From assembly GCA_045648985.1 (NCBI GenBank), contig JAZROZ010000027.1, forward strand, positions 1 through 64,000: a DNA stretch of 64,000 nucleotides, in the 5' to 3' direction. A model generated the notes under the pieces. That model made no database searches. It was not told the DNA's origin and saw only the letters and a program-made list of their open reading frames with translations. The DNA is from SIG437 sp045648985. Its GTDB lineage: Bacteria; Bacillota; Clostridia; UBA1381; UBA9506. Positions within the stretch are counted from its first letter, which is position 1; every line of letters begins with the position of its first letter. A program made the position numbers and the translations under genes. Positions 16,993-24,746 of this stretch are shown in pieces.

Positions 16993-19900
16993 ATGACAGC
17001 AGCTGTAATGTGCCTAATACTGTATGTTTTAGTATTTACACTCACGTATTATTCAGGCTTGGGCGAACAGAAAAACAAAGAGATAAAAAAGAATGAGGAA
17101 AAGAGTTATTTGCCATTTTATATAACTCTGGCAATTATTTTCCTTATTCAGCTTTTGTGCACACAATATTCAAAAGGATATATTCAGGACACAGCTCTTT
17201 TCAGGCTCTGGACTTCTTTCGGAGAGAAATATAAAATCTGGGAATATTATACAACAGAGCATTATGTTGATTACCCGCCTGTATATTTAACGGTGCTTTA
17301 TCTGGTTGGAAAAACAGCAACGCTTTTTAATGTAGATTCACAGTCTGCTCTGTATCTTTCGTTTATAAGATTTGTTCCGATTTTATTTGATGCTTTTTGC
17401 TCTATATTTATTTTTAAATTTGCAAAAGATAAAATTGCTGATAAAAAAGCAATGCTATTAGCTCTTTTATCAGCAATTAATCCCATTAATATATTCAACT
17501 CAACAGTATGGGGTCAGGTAGATAGCGTTGTTACACTGATGCTTATTGCAATGCTTATGTTCCTTTATAACAAAAAGTATGTTTTGTCAACACTGATGTT
17601 TGTACTGTGCTTTTTGACAAAACCGCAGATGATAATATATGCACCGCTTTTTGGGTTTACAGTATTCTTTGATTTTATAGAAGTTTTCACAAACAAAGAA
17701 GAAAGAAACAAAATGATTAAAGCAGGAATTTTGTCTGTATTGTTGGGGGTGCTCGTTCTTTTAATCGTTCCGCTTCCTGTAACAGGCGGAAACTATGGGC
17801 TTTTGATTGAAAAATATAAAAGTGCTGTCGGAATGTATCAGTACGCAACTGTTTGTGCGGCTAACTTCTTTGGAGCAATTGGCGGAAACTGGGTTCCTAA
17901 CACAGACCCGTTCTTGTTTTTGACATATAAAACATGGGGATTTATCTTTATCGTAGCGATGTCTGTTATAGTTGGAGTTGTTTCCTATAAAATAAAAGAC
18001 AGGGCAAAAATATTTTATTTAGCGGCGTTTACCGTTTCTACGATTTTTATGTTTGCTCACGGAATGCACGAGAGATATTTATACTCATTGTTTTTAATTC
18101 TTATTGTTATATATATTATAAAACGTGACCCGAAAGTTTTGGCTGTATATCTTCTCTTCTCTATGTCAAACTTTGTAAACTGCGTGCAGACCTTGCTTAA
18201 AAATCACGCAGACGACTTTATATACAGAGACAACACTCTGTTTATCCTGAATTCATGGACAAATATTTTCATATATGCTTTTATGGTGTATATCTTTTAC
18301 GTTGCTTTATTTAAGACAAAAGAAGAGATGCCGCCTGCCTCTATGAAAAAGCAATCTTCTGTAAAAGCAGATAAAAGAAAAAATGATCTGGCAGAAATGA
18401 TAATATCAAGGCAAAACAAAAGCTTTGAATTTCAAAAGCCGTATGAAAAAGTGTCATTTGTGAAAAAAGATTATCTCATAATGGCAGTAATAACTTTGGT
18501 TTATTCAGTTTTTGCTTTTTACAACTTAGGCTCAAGAAGTGTACCTGAAAACGGATGGTATCCTGCGGCTAAAGAAGAAAGTGTAGTCATAGATTTGGGT
18601 GAAAGCTATGACATAAACAGAATTTACACATATAGCGGCTGGATAGACAGACACATTGAGTCAAGAGATATTCAAAGAACACTCACGGTTGAGATTTCGG
18701 ATGATGGCGAAAACTTTGAAAATTTGGAAACAAACATCAAACTTGATAAAGTTTTCTCGTGGAAAGTAACCGAGCTTAATGAAAATACAAGATATATAAA
18801 GCTCACTCCCGATGATGACAGATTCTATTTAAATGAAATTGCATTTTTTGGAGAAGGTGAAGAGCAGAAATATATTCCTGTATCTGTAATAGGAGAAAAC
18901 ACAACGGCTCAGGCTCTTATTGATGAGCAAGACAAGGTGAGGTATACATTTTCCTGGTATGATGGAACATATTTTGATGAAATCTATCATCCGCGTACCG
19001 CCTATGAAAACATAAATAACAGGTATCCGTACGAAGACACGCATCCGCCGCTTGGCAAGCTTATTATTTCCTGTGGTATATTGATTTTTGGTATGAACCC
19101 GTTCGGCTGGAGATTTTTCGGAACTCTTTGCGGGGTACTTATGGTGCCGCTTACCTATATGATGGGTAAAAAGATGTTTAAGAAAACGTCATGGGCAAGT
19201 CTTACGGCTATACTTTTCACGTTTGACTTTATGCATCTTTCTCAGACAAGGCTTGCAACAATAGACTCCTATACCACTTTCTTTGTTATGGCGATGTATT
19301 ACTTTATGTATCTTTATATAAGTAAGAGCTTCTATAATGAAGGTTTTAAAAAGACTGTTCCATCGCTTTTGGCAAGCGGAATTTGTTTTGGACTTGGGGC
19401 AGCAACAAAATGGCAGGGTATTTATGCGGGACTAGGGCTTTGCATATTGTTCTTTTTGACTCTGTATAAGAGATATAAAGAGTATAAAGAAGCTGAAAAA
19501 ATAATAAAGAAAAGCGGAAAGCTCAATCGTGATGAGACGGAGCATATGAAAAATATAGTGGATAGCTTCAAGCCTTGTGCGATTAAAACTGTATTATGCG
19601 GTGCTCTGTTTTTCGTAGTAATTCCTTTTGTAATATATTTTCTTTCATATATTCCTGCGATGAACACAGAAGTAACAGGTCTTTCATTCTTCTTCAGGAA
19701 TCAAAGAAATATGTTCAGTTATCATTCGGGCTTAGAAAGTACGCATCCATATATGTCGAGCTGGTGGTCATGGCCACTTGATTTGAAGCCGCTTTATGCA
19801 TATAACCCAAACAGAATGTTTGTACCTCTTGGTATATCAATGGGCATTTCGAGCTTTGGTAATCCGCTTGTATGGTGGCTGACTATACCTGTTGTTTTAG

Positions 19901-20232
19901 GAAGTATATATATGTTGATTAGCAAAAAAGGAAATTTCGAGCTTAAAACGATGGTAGCGGGCTTTGGGGCTATGTATTTGCCATGGGTTTTAGTCACTCG
20001 TGCAGCATTTATATACCACTTCTTCCCTTGCGTTATTTTTGTGGTGCTGATGATGGTATATTTTGCAAAGCAAATGTATGAAAAAAATGCCAAAAAGAAG
20101 AAATATATAATAGCTTATGCAGCTTTAGTAGTGGTGTTGTTTGTTATGTTCTATCCTGTGCTGACAGGTATGCCGGTGCCAACTGATTATGCAGAAATGC
20201 TCAAATGGCTGCCTACATGGGTGCTTGGCTAG
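16993..20232 (+). CDS. Large GT-C glycosyltransferase fusion: GT-C domain, discoidin-like domain, PMT (GT39) domain
   Basis: 1079 residues, many membrane segments. Residues 1-470 form a first GT-C module with a WEYYTTEHYVDYPPVYL loop. After a cytosolic linker and one membrane helix (about 493-510), residues about 515-628 read as an extracellular F5/8C (discoidin)-like sandwich (VIDLGESYDINRIYTYSG, ISDDGENFENL). Residues about 650-1079 are a protein O-mannosyltransferase-like domain, with the Asp-Glu pair in YFDEIYHPRTAY and EDTHPPLGKLI. Such enzymes use polyprenyl-phosphate sugars to glycosylate proteins or wall polymers outside the cell. The real sugar and acceptor are unknown. It has GGAGGAAC upstream. 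Confidence 0.85.
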   Translation: MTAAVMCLILYVLVFTLTYYSGLGEQKNKEIKKNEEKSYLPFYITLAIIFLIQLLCTQYSKGYIQDTALFRLWTSFGEKYKIWEYYTTEHYVDYPPVYLTVLYLVGKTATLFNVDSQSALYLSFIRFVPILFDAFCSIFIFKFAKDKIADKKAMLLALLSAINPINIFNSTVWGQVDSVVTLMLIAMLMFLYNKKYVLSTLMFVLCFLTKPQMIIYAPLFGFTVFFDFIEVFTNKEERNKMIKAGILSVLLGVLVLLIVPLPVTGGNYGLLIEKYKSAVGMYQYATVCAANFFGAIGGNWVPNTDPFLFLTYKTWGFIFIVAMSVIVGVVSYKIKDRAKIFYLAAFTVSTIFMFAHGMHERYLYSLFLILIVIYIIKRDPKVLAVYLLFSMSNFVNCVQTLLKNHADDFIYRDNTLFILNSWTNIFIYAFMVYIFYVALFKTKEEMPPASMKKQSSVKADKRKNDLAEMIISRQNKSFEFQKPYEKVSFVKKDYLIMAVITLVYSVFAFYNLGSRSVPENGWYPAAKEESVVIDLGESYDINRIYTYSGWIDRHIESRDIQRTLTVEISDDGENFENLETNIKLDKVFSWKVTELNENTRYIKLTPDDDRFYLNEIAFFGEGEEQKYIPVSVIGENTTAQALIDEQDKVRYTFSWYDGTYFDEIYHPRTAYENINNRYPYEDTHPPLGKLIISCGILIFGMNPFGWRFFGTLCGVLMVPLTYMMGKKMFKKTSWASLTAILFTFDFMHLSQTRLATIDSYTTFFVMAMYYFMYLYISKSFYNEGFKKTVPSLLASGICFGLGAATKWQGIYAGLGLCILFFLTLYKRYKEYKEAEKIIKKSGKLNRDETEHMKNIVDSFKPCAIKTVLCGALFFVVIPFVIYFLSYIPAMNTEVTGLSFFFRNQRNMFSYHSGLESTHPYMSSWWSWPLDLKPLYAYNPNRMFVPLGISMGISSFGNPLVWWLTIPVVLGSIYMLISKKGNFELKTMVAGFGAMYLPWVLVTRAAFIYHFFPCVIFVVLMMVYFAKQMYEKNAKKKKYIIAYAALVVVLFVMFYPVLTGMPVPTDYAEMLKWLPTWVLG

Positions 20233-20265
20233 TTTAGATTTTTCTCTTTCGGTTGAGGTGATAAA

Positions 20266-21015
20266 ATGGAAGAAAGATTAAGTGAAAACAAGATAGAGGG
20301 AAGAAATCCCGTAGAGGAAGCTATTCGTTCAGGGCTATCTGTTGATAAGATTTTCATAAGTGAAACAGCTAATAAAAATGCGCTTTCAAAGATAATTTCT
20401 TTAGCAAAAGAAAGAGGTATCCCCTATTCTTTTGTTAGCTCAAAAAGGGTTGAAGAGTTATCAGGAACAGACCACTCACAAGGAGTTGTCGCTATTGCTT
20501 CTGCCATAAAATACAGCACCTTAGAGGAGATTTTAGAAGAAAGCAAAAAAAAGGGAACGCCACCTTTTGTTGTAATTGCAGACGAGATAACAGATCCGCA
20601 TAATCTTGGAGCAATAATAAGAACTGCAAATGCTGCAGGTGCAGACGGAGTGCTGATTGCAAAACACAGAAATGTCGGAGTGAATGCAGTTGTTGCTAAA
20701 ACATCGGCGGGTGCTGTGTATCATACAAAAATTGCTAAAGTCACGAGTATTCCAAAAGCAATAGATACCTTGAAAAAAGAAGGATTATGGGTTTTCGGAG
20801 CTGATATGGACGGTGAAAAAAGTATATTTAAAGCTGACCTCTTGGGGCCTTGTGCATTAGTTGTAGGTTCTGAAGGAAAGGGTATAGGAAAGCTTGTTAA
20901 GGAAAAATGCGATTTTCTTGTTAATATTCCAATGCTCGGAAAAACTGAATCACTTAACGCTTCTGTTGCCGCAGGTATAGTTATGTATGAAATTTTAAGA
21001 AGAAGAATGGGTTAG
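20266..21015 (+). CDS. rlmB: TrmH-family 23S rRNA (guanosine-2'-O) methyltransferase RlmB
   Basis: 249 residues. N-terminal substrate-binding domain with IEGRNPVEEAIRSG and SGTDHSQGVVA; C-terminal SPOUT domain with the three motifs DEITDPHNLGAIIRTANAAG, VVGSEGKGIG and NIPMLGKTESLNASVAA (knot). It 2'-O-methylates G2251 in E. coli 23S rRNA; the exact target here is by family. In many Clostridia it follows cysS and mrnC; here it sits after a glycosyltransferase gene and 12 bases before the ROK gene. Confidence 0.94.
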   Translation: MEERLSENKIEGRNPVEEAIRSGLSVDKIFISETANKNALSKIISLAKERGIPYSFVSSKRVEELSGTDHSQGVVAIASAIKYSTLEEILEESKKKGTPPFVVIADEITDPHNLGAIIRTANAAGADGVLIAKHRNVGVNAVVAKTSAGAVYHTKIAKVTSIPKAIDTLKKEGLWVFGADMDGEKSIFKADLLGPCALVVGSEGKGIGKLVKEKCDFLVNIPMLGKTESLNASVAAGIVMYEILRRRMG

Positions 21016-21027
21016 GAGGAAGCATAT

Positions 21028-21984
21028 ATGTATATTGGAATTGATTTAGGCGGAACGAACATTGCTGTTGGCCTTGTTGATGATAATTATAGGATAGTAA
21101 GGAAAGGCTCTGTGCCAACTGAAAGAAAAAAGCCCTTTGAAGAAATTGTTAAAGATATGGCAGACCTTACAAAAAAGCTTGCAAAAGAAGAAGGCATCAG
21201 CGATTTGGAAATAACACAAATCGGCATCGGTTCGCCGGGAGCGCCAAACAAAGAAAAGGATGGAATAGTATTTGCGAGTTCTTTTCCAACATTCAGAAAC
21301 GTATCTCTTTCAAAAGAATTCAGAAAATATTTTAAGAATGCGAATGTATGTGTAGAAAATGATGCAAATGCAGCAGCATATGGTGAGCTCATAGCAGGAG
21401 CAGCAAAAGGATTATCCTCTGCAGTAGTTGTAACTTTAGGCACAGGTGTTGGCGGCGGCATAATCATAGATAAGAAAATACACTCAGGCTTTAACAATGC
21501 CGCAAGTGAGCTTGGGCATAAGGTTATAGATATAAACGGTCCCGAGTGCGAATGCGGACGAAGAGGCTGCTGGGAGGCTCTAGCTTCAGCAACTGCGCTT
21601 ATCGGGCAGACAAAAGAAGCAGCTATTGCTCATCCTGAAAGTACCATATGGGAGATTGTCGAAGGCGACCTTGATAAAGTAAATGGTAAAACTGCGTTTG
21701 ATGCAGCAGAAAAAGGAGATGAAACTGCAAAGGCAGTAGTGGATAGATACATATACTATCTCTGCGTTGGAATAACAGATGTTGTTAACGTATTACAGCC
21801 CGAGGCGATTGTTATTGGCGGAGGCGTCAGCAAGCAAGGCGAAGTGTTACTTGCTCCGATAAGAAAATTTGTAGCAAAAGAAAGCTACGGAGAGGATTTA
21901 CCAAGAGCGCAAATTGTGACTGCAAAACTCGGAAATGATGCAGGTATAATAGGAGCTGCTATGCTTTGGCAGCAGAAAGCATAA
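21028..21984 (+). CDS. ROK-family glucokinase
   Basis: 318 residues. Phosphate-binding GIDLGGTNIAVGLVD at the N-terminus, the catalytic Asp in VENDANAAAYGE, TLGTGVGGGIIID and the ROK zinc motif CECGRRGCWE (CxCGxxGCxE). ROK kinases phosphorylate glucose or related hexoses; lack of a DNA-binding HTH argues against a repressor. Glucose is the likely substrate, with other hexoses possible. Last gene of the co-directional run that begins at mnmG; I see no clear terminator after it. Confidence 0.9.
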   Translation: MYIGIDLGGTNIAVGLVDDNYRIVRKGSVPTERKKPFEEIVKDMADLTKKLAKEEGISDLEITQIGIGSPGAPNKEKDGIVFASSFPTFRNVSLSKEFRKYFKNANVCVENDANAAAYGELIAGAAKGLSSAVVVTLGTGVGGGIIIDKKIHSGFNNAASELGHKVIDINGPECECGRRGCWEALASATALIGQTKEAAIAHPESTIWEIVEGDLDKVNGKTAFDAAEKGDETAKAVVDRYIYYLCVGITDVVNVLQPEAIVIGGGVSKQGEVLLAPIRKFVAKESYGEDLPRAQIVTAKLGNDAGIIGAAMLWQQKA

Positions 21985-22069
21985 TTGTTTTGTTGATATT
22001 GCACAAAAACTTTGGTTGTATTACAAAATTGTGACAAAATTTTTTGTTAGTTATTTTTCACAAATGTAC

Positions 22070-22099
22070 TTGTATTTTTTAGGAAAAATATGATATAAT
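22070..22099 (+). promoter_or_regulatory. Sigma-A promoter of the secreted modular protein gene
   Basis: TTGTAT, 18 bases, TATAAT with an extended -10 (TGA before TATAAT). It implies a 5' leader of about 160 bases before the ATG at 22268, containing a small GCGGA/TCCGC hairpin near 22217. I do not recognise a riboswitch in it. Confidence 0.65.
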
Positions 22100-22267
22100 G
22101 ATTACACTAATTGTAATATGCCTTTTTGTAGCCGTATGTATTTGTAAGACAAAATTTGATTTTGTTCTGTTGGTTGCAGATGCGTATGTTTACAGAAAGG
22201 AAAATACAGTTGTGGAAGCGGAGCTTTCCGCAAATAAAAAATTTATTATTTAAAAGGAGAGAAAAAA

Positions 22268-24211
22268 ATGAAAAAAAGAATTTCAATTCTTTTAGTTGTG
22301 GCAATGCTTATCAACATCGTATGTTCATTTAGCGTTGCAGCAACTGGAGAAGCAACTAAGCCGGAATTGTTAATTTTCGGTGGAGAGAAGTTTGATGCAG
22401 AAGCATACGGTATTTCATACTATGCGTACAATGAAGAACCGAACAAAGCAAAAGAAATTGAAGACGGTATAGTATTGAATCTTTCTTTAAGAAATTTCAC
22501 AAACTTTGCTGCTTTTAATCTTGTGCTTAAGTATGATCCAACAGTTCTCATTCCTATGTCACATGTAAGCAGAGGAAATTATGAAGTGATAACGGAGAGC
22601 GCAAAAACAGCAGCAGGCTTTGCACAGGCGGGCGTTGAAACAGACGAAGCTATAACTGGTACTCCAAGTGTACAGCTTGATGCAGTAGATTTAGAAAATG
22701 GTGTAGTTTTTACATCATGGAACAGCACAGATGGATTTAGACCTGTTACCGCTACAGATTTTGCACCATTAGCTTCTTATGTATTCGCATTCCAAGAAGG
22801 TAAGACTGTAGATCATATTAACGCATCAACATTTTCTATCGGAACAGTAGAGCAAGGTATTGCAGCTGGTGCTACGCCTGACCTTTCCGATGGACTTTAT
22901 TTGATGCCAGGTGGTAGTGAACAAATAACTTTAAAAGATGAAGAATTAGATTATACAATCGACTTTAATGGTGTTGTATTAGCTACATCAAAAGTTCAAT
23001 CAGAGCCAACAGAAACACCTGCAGAGCCGACAGAAGAACCTGTTGAACCGACAGAAGAACCTGTTGAACCGACAGAAGAACCTGTTGAACCGACAGAAGA
23101 ACCTGTTGAACCGACAGAAGAACCTGTTGAACCAACAGAAGAACCTGTTGAACCAACAGAAGAACCTGTTGAACCGACAGAAGAACCTGTTGAACCAACA
23201 GAAGAACCTGTTGAACCGACAGAAGAACCTAAGTCAAGCAATGTAGAAATTGCTTCTTTTGGTGTAAGTGGTATTGCAAGCCCTGCAGAAGCTGAAGAAG
23301 GACAGGATTATGATTATATAGCAGAGGTTGAAACTACAGCATATTCATACATTTGGGCACGTCCTGCAGATGTAAACGCTTCAGTTGCATATAAAGTAGT
23401 AGCTTCACCAAGTGATATTACTGCAGAAACAGAGTTCACATCAGGAAAGACTGCTGAAGTTAAATTGGCAACTGGCGAAACAAGATATGTTGCATTTGAG
23501 ATAACAGCAGAAGATGGAGAAACTAAGGAAGTTTATATTGTAAAACTTTATAGTCCAGCATCAAGCGATGTAAGCATTAATTCCTTTGGTGTGGCTGGCA
23601 TCTCTAATCCTGCAGCGGCTGAAGGACAGGATTACGATTATGAAGCAGTGGTTGAAACTGCAGCATATTCATACATTTGGGCACGTCCTGAATATACAGA
23701 AGCTGATGTTGCATATGCCGTAGTAGATTCACCAAGTGATGTTAATGGAGAAACAGCGTATACAACAGGAAAGACTGCTACAGTTCCAAAAATGTCAACA
23801 GGCGATGAAAAATATGTTGCATTTAGAATAATTGCACAGAGCGGCGTTAGTGAGGTATATATAGTAAAAGTTTACAGACCAGAATCAAGTGATGTAAGTA
23901 TTAATTCATTTGGTGTGGCTGGTATCTCTAATCCTGCAGCGGTTGAAGGACAGGATTACGATTATGAAGCAACTGTTACAGTTTCAAATACAGCATATTC
24001 ATACATTTGGGCACGTCCTGAATATACAAAGGCTTCAGTTGCATACGCAGTAGTAGATTCACCAAGTGATATTACTGATGAAACAGAGTTTACAGCAGGA
24101 AAGACAGTTGAACTCGCTCCAATGACAGCAGGCGATGAAAAATACGTTGCATTTGAAATAACAGCACAGAATGGAGCTAAGGAAGTATATATCGTAAAAG
24201 TTTCAAAATAA
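22268..24211 (+). CDS. Secreted modular protein: cohesin-like domain, Pro/Glu heptad linker, three tandem beta domains
   Basis: 647 residues. A signal peptide (about 1-26) precedes an N-terminal beta domain (about 35-235) with cohesin-like traits (FAAFNLVLKYDPTVLIP). A linker of ten VEPTEEP-type heptapeptides follows (about 252-321), then three near-identical 108-109-residue repeats, each starting S-S-x-V and holding FGVxGIxxPA, EGQDYDY and AYSYIWARP. These resemble cadherin-like Ig modules; I cannot name the family with certainty. There is no LPxTG, SLH or membrane anchor, so surface attachment is unclear. It has its own promoter, an AAAAGGAGAG site and its own terminator. Adhesion or scaffolding is a guess. 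Confidence 0.85.
   Translation: MKKRISILLVVAMLINIVCSFSVAATGEATKPELLIFGGEKFDAEAYGISYYAYNEEPNKAKEIEDGIVLNLSLRNFTNFAAFNLVLKYDPTVLIPMSHVSRGNYEVITESAKTAAGFAQAGVETDEAITGTPSVQLDAVDLENGVVFTSWNSTDGFRPVTATDFAPLASYVFAFQEGKTVDHINASTFSIGTVEQGIAAGATPDLSDGLYLMPGGSEQITLKDEELDYTIDFNGVVLATSKVQSEPTETPAEPTEEPVEPTEEPVEPTEEPVEPTEEPVEPTEEPVEPTEEPVEPTEEPVEPTEEPVEPTEEPVEPTEEPKSSNVEIASFGVSGIASPAEAEEGQDYDYIAEVETTAYSYIWARPADVNASVAYKVVASPSDITAETEFTSGKTAEVKLATGETRYVAFEITAEDGETKEVYIVKLYSPASSDVSINSFGVAGISNPAAAEGQDYDYEAVVETAAYSYIWARPEYTEADVAYAVVDSPSDVNGETAYTTGKTATVPKMSTGDEKYVAFRIIAQSGVSEVYIVKVYRPESSDVSINSFGVAGISNPAAVEGQDYDYEATVTVSNTAYSYIWARPEYTKASVAYAVVDSPSDITDETEFTAGKTVELAPMTAGDEKYVAFEITAQNGAKEVYIVKVSK
23021..23230 (+). repeat. 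In-frame 21-bp tandem repeat (10 units) encoding Pro/Glu/Thr heptapeptides
   Basis: Ten units of GTTGAACCGACAGAAGAACC plus T, encoding V-E-P-T-E-E-P. The first unit starts with GCAGAG (Ala-Glu) and several units differ only by CCG/CCA. Being 21 bp, any gain or loss of units keeps the frame, so length variation of the linker is expected between strains. Confidence 0.97.
23234..24208 (+). repeat. Three tandem 108-109-codon domain repeats
   Basis: Units at 23234-23560, 23561-23884 and 23885-24208. Each opens with TCAAGY-RATGTA and keeps long stretches at DNA level (for example the GCATATTCATACATTTGGGC block), so the duplications look recent or are homogenised. Confidence 0.9.
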
Positions 24212-24245
24212 TATTTTGCTTTTGTGATTAGAACTTAAAGCATTA

Positions 24246-24274
24246 AAAGGTGTCTCTTTTGAGACACCTTTTTT
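24246..24274 (+). terminator. Terminator of the secreted protein gene
   Basis: Perfect stem AAGGTGTCTC / GAGACACCTT with a TTTT loop and a following T-run. Confidence 0.92.
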
Positions 24275-24406
24275 ATGTAATAAAATTCAAATCCAGATAG
24301 AAAAATTTACTTGTAATTTAGCTCATCAAGATAGCGTAGGATTAAAAAAGTTTCTGTTTAACCATCATGTTGACCAAAAACTATTCTTTGTGGCACATAA
24401 TAAAAG

Positions 24407-24463
24407 GCAAACTTTAAGACCAACACCAGATAAGGACGTGTTGGTTTTAAAGCTTACCTTCTT
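24407..24463 (-). terminator. Long imperfect hairpin after tRNA-Thr, probable terminator
   Basis: Two 23-base arms pair with about four mismatches (ACCAACAC / GTGTTGGT at the top) around an 11-base loop. The flanks are T-rich on both strands, so it could end the tRNA transcript on the minus strand and any read-through on the plus strand. The rest of 24275-24406 shows nothing I can name. Confidence 0.65.
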
Positions 24464-24465
24464 TT

Positions 24466-24541
24466 TGGAGCTGGTGATCGGACTTGAACCGACGATCTGC
24501 TGATTACGAATCAGCTGCTCTACCGACTGAGCCACACCAGC
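24466..24541 (-). tRNA. tRNA-Thr (anticodon CGT)
   Basis: 76 bases with the 3' CCA encoded. Acceptor stem GCTGGTG / CACCAGC, D-loop with AGTCGGTAGA, anticodon stem GCTGA / TCAGC around the loop TTCGTAA, giving anticodon CGT (reads ACG, Thr), and a T-arm containing GGTTCAAGTCC. It is a single-gene unit with a perfect promoter and lies between convergent transcription units. Confidence 0.97.
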
Positions 24542-24566
24542 CTATATTAACATTAACACTTTAGTT

Positions 24567-24595
24567 ATTATACTATTTCTTTTGTATTTTGTCAA
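24567..24595 (-). promoter_or_regulatory. Consensus sigma-A promoter of tRNA-Thr
   Basis: TTGACA, 17 bases, TATAAT on the minus strand: a perfect match, as expected for a stable RNA gene. Confidence 0.9.
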
Positions 24596-24693
24596 TGATT
24601 TTAGGAAAAATAACATGGCATAACATTTTTTTATCTTATAAAAACATTTTCTAATATTGTTATTTTTAGACGATGAAATAAGTGTTTTTTAAA

Positions 24694-24730
24694 TAAAAAA
24701 ACAGCTCATATCTATTATAGATATGAGCCG
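24694..24730 (-). terminator. Terminator of hisS-aspS
   Basis: On the minus strand CGGCTCATATCT pairs with AGATATGAGCTG and is followed by a run of seven T. Confidence 0.9.
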
Positions 24731-24746
24731 TTAGGTATTTCCTTAA

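Noticed and set aside
22100..22267. Riboswitch in the 160-base leader of the secreted protein gene
   Set aside because: Only a small GCGGA/TCCGC hairpin is visible; no known riboswitch core such as the c-di-GMP or ydaO type could be recognised.
23021..23230. CRISPR-like array
   Set aside because: Units are contiguous, without spacers, and in frame with a protein; it is a coding tandem repeat.
22983..23246. Antisense and alternate-frame ORFs over the 21-bp repeats
   Set aside because: Any frame stays open across a 21-bp repeat without stops; they are shadows.
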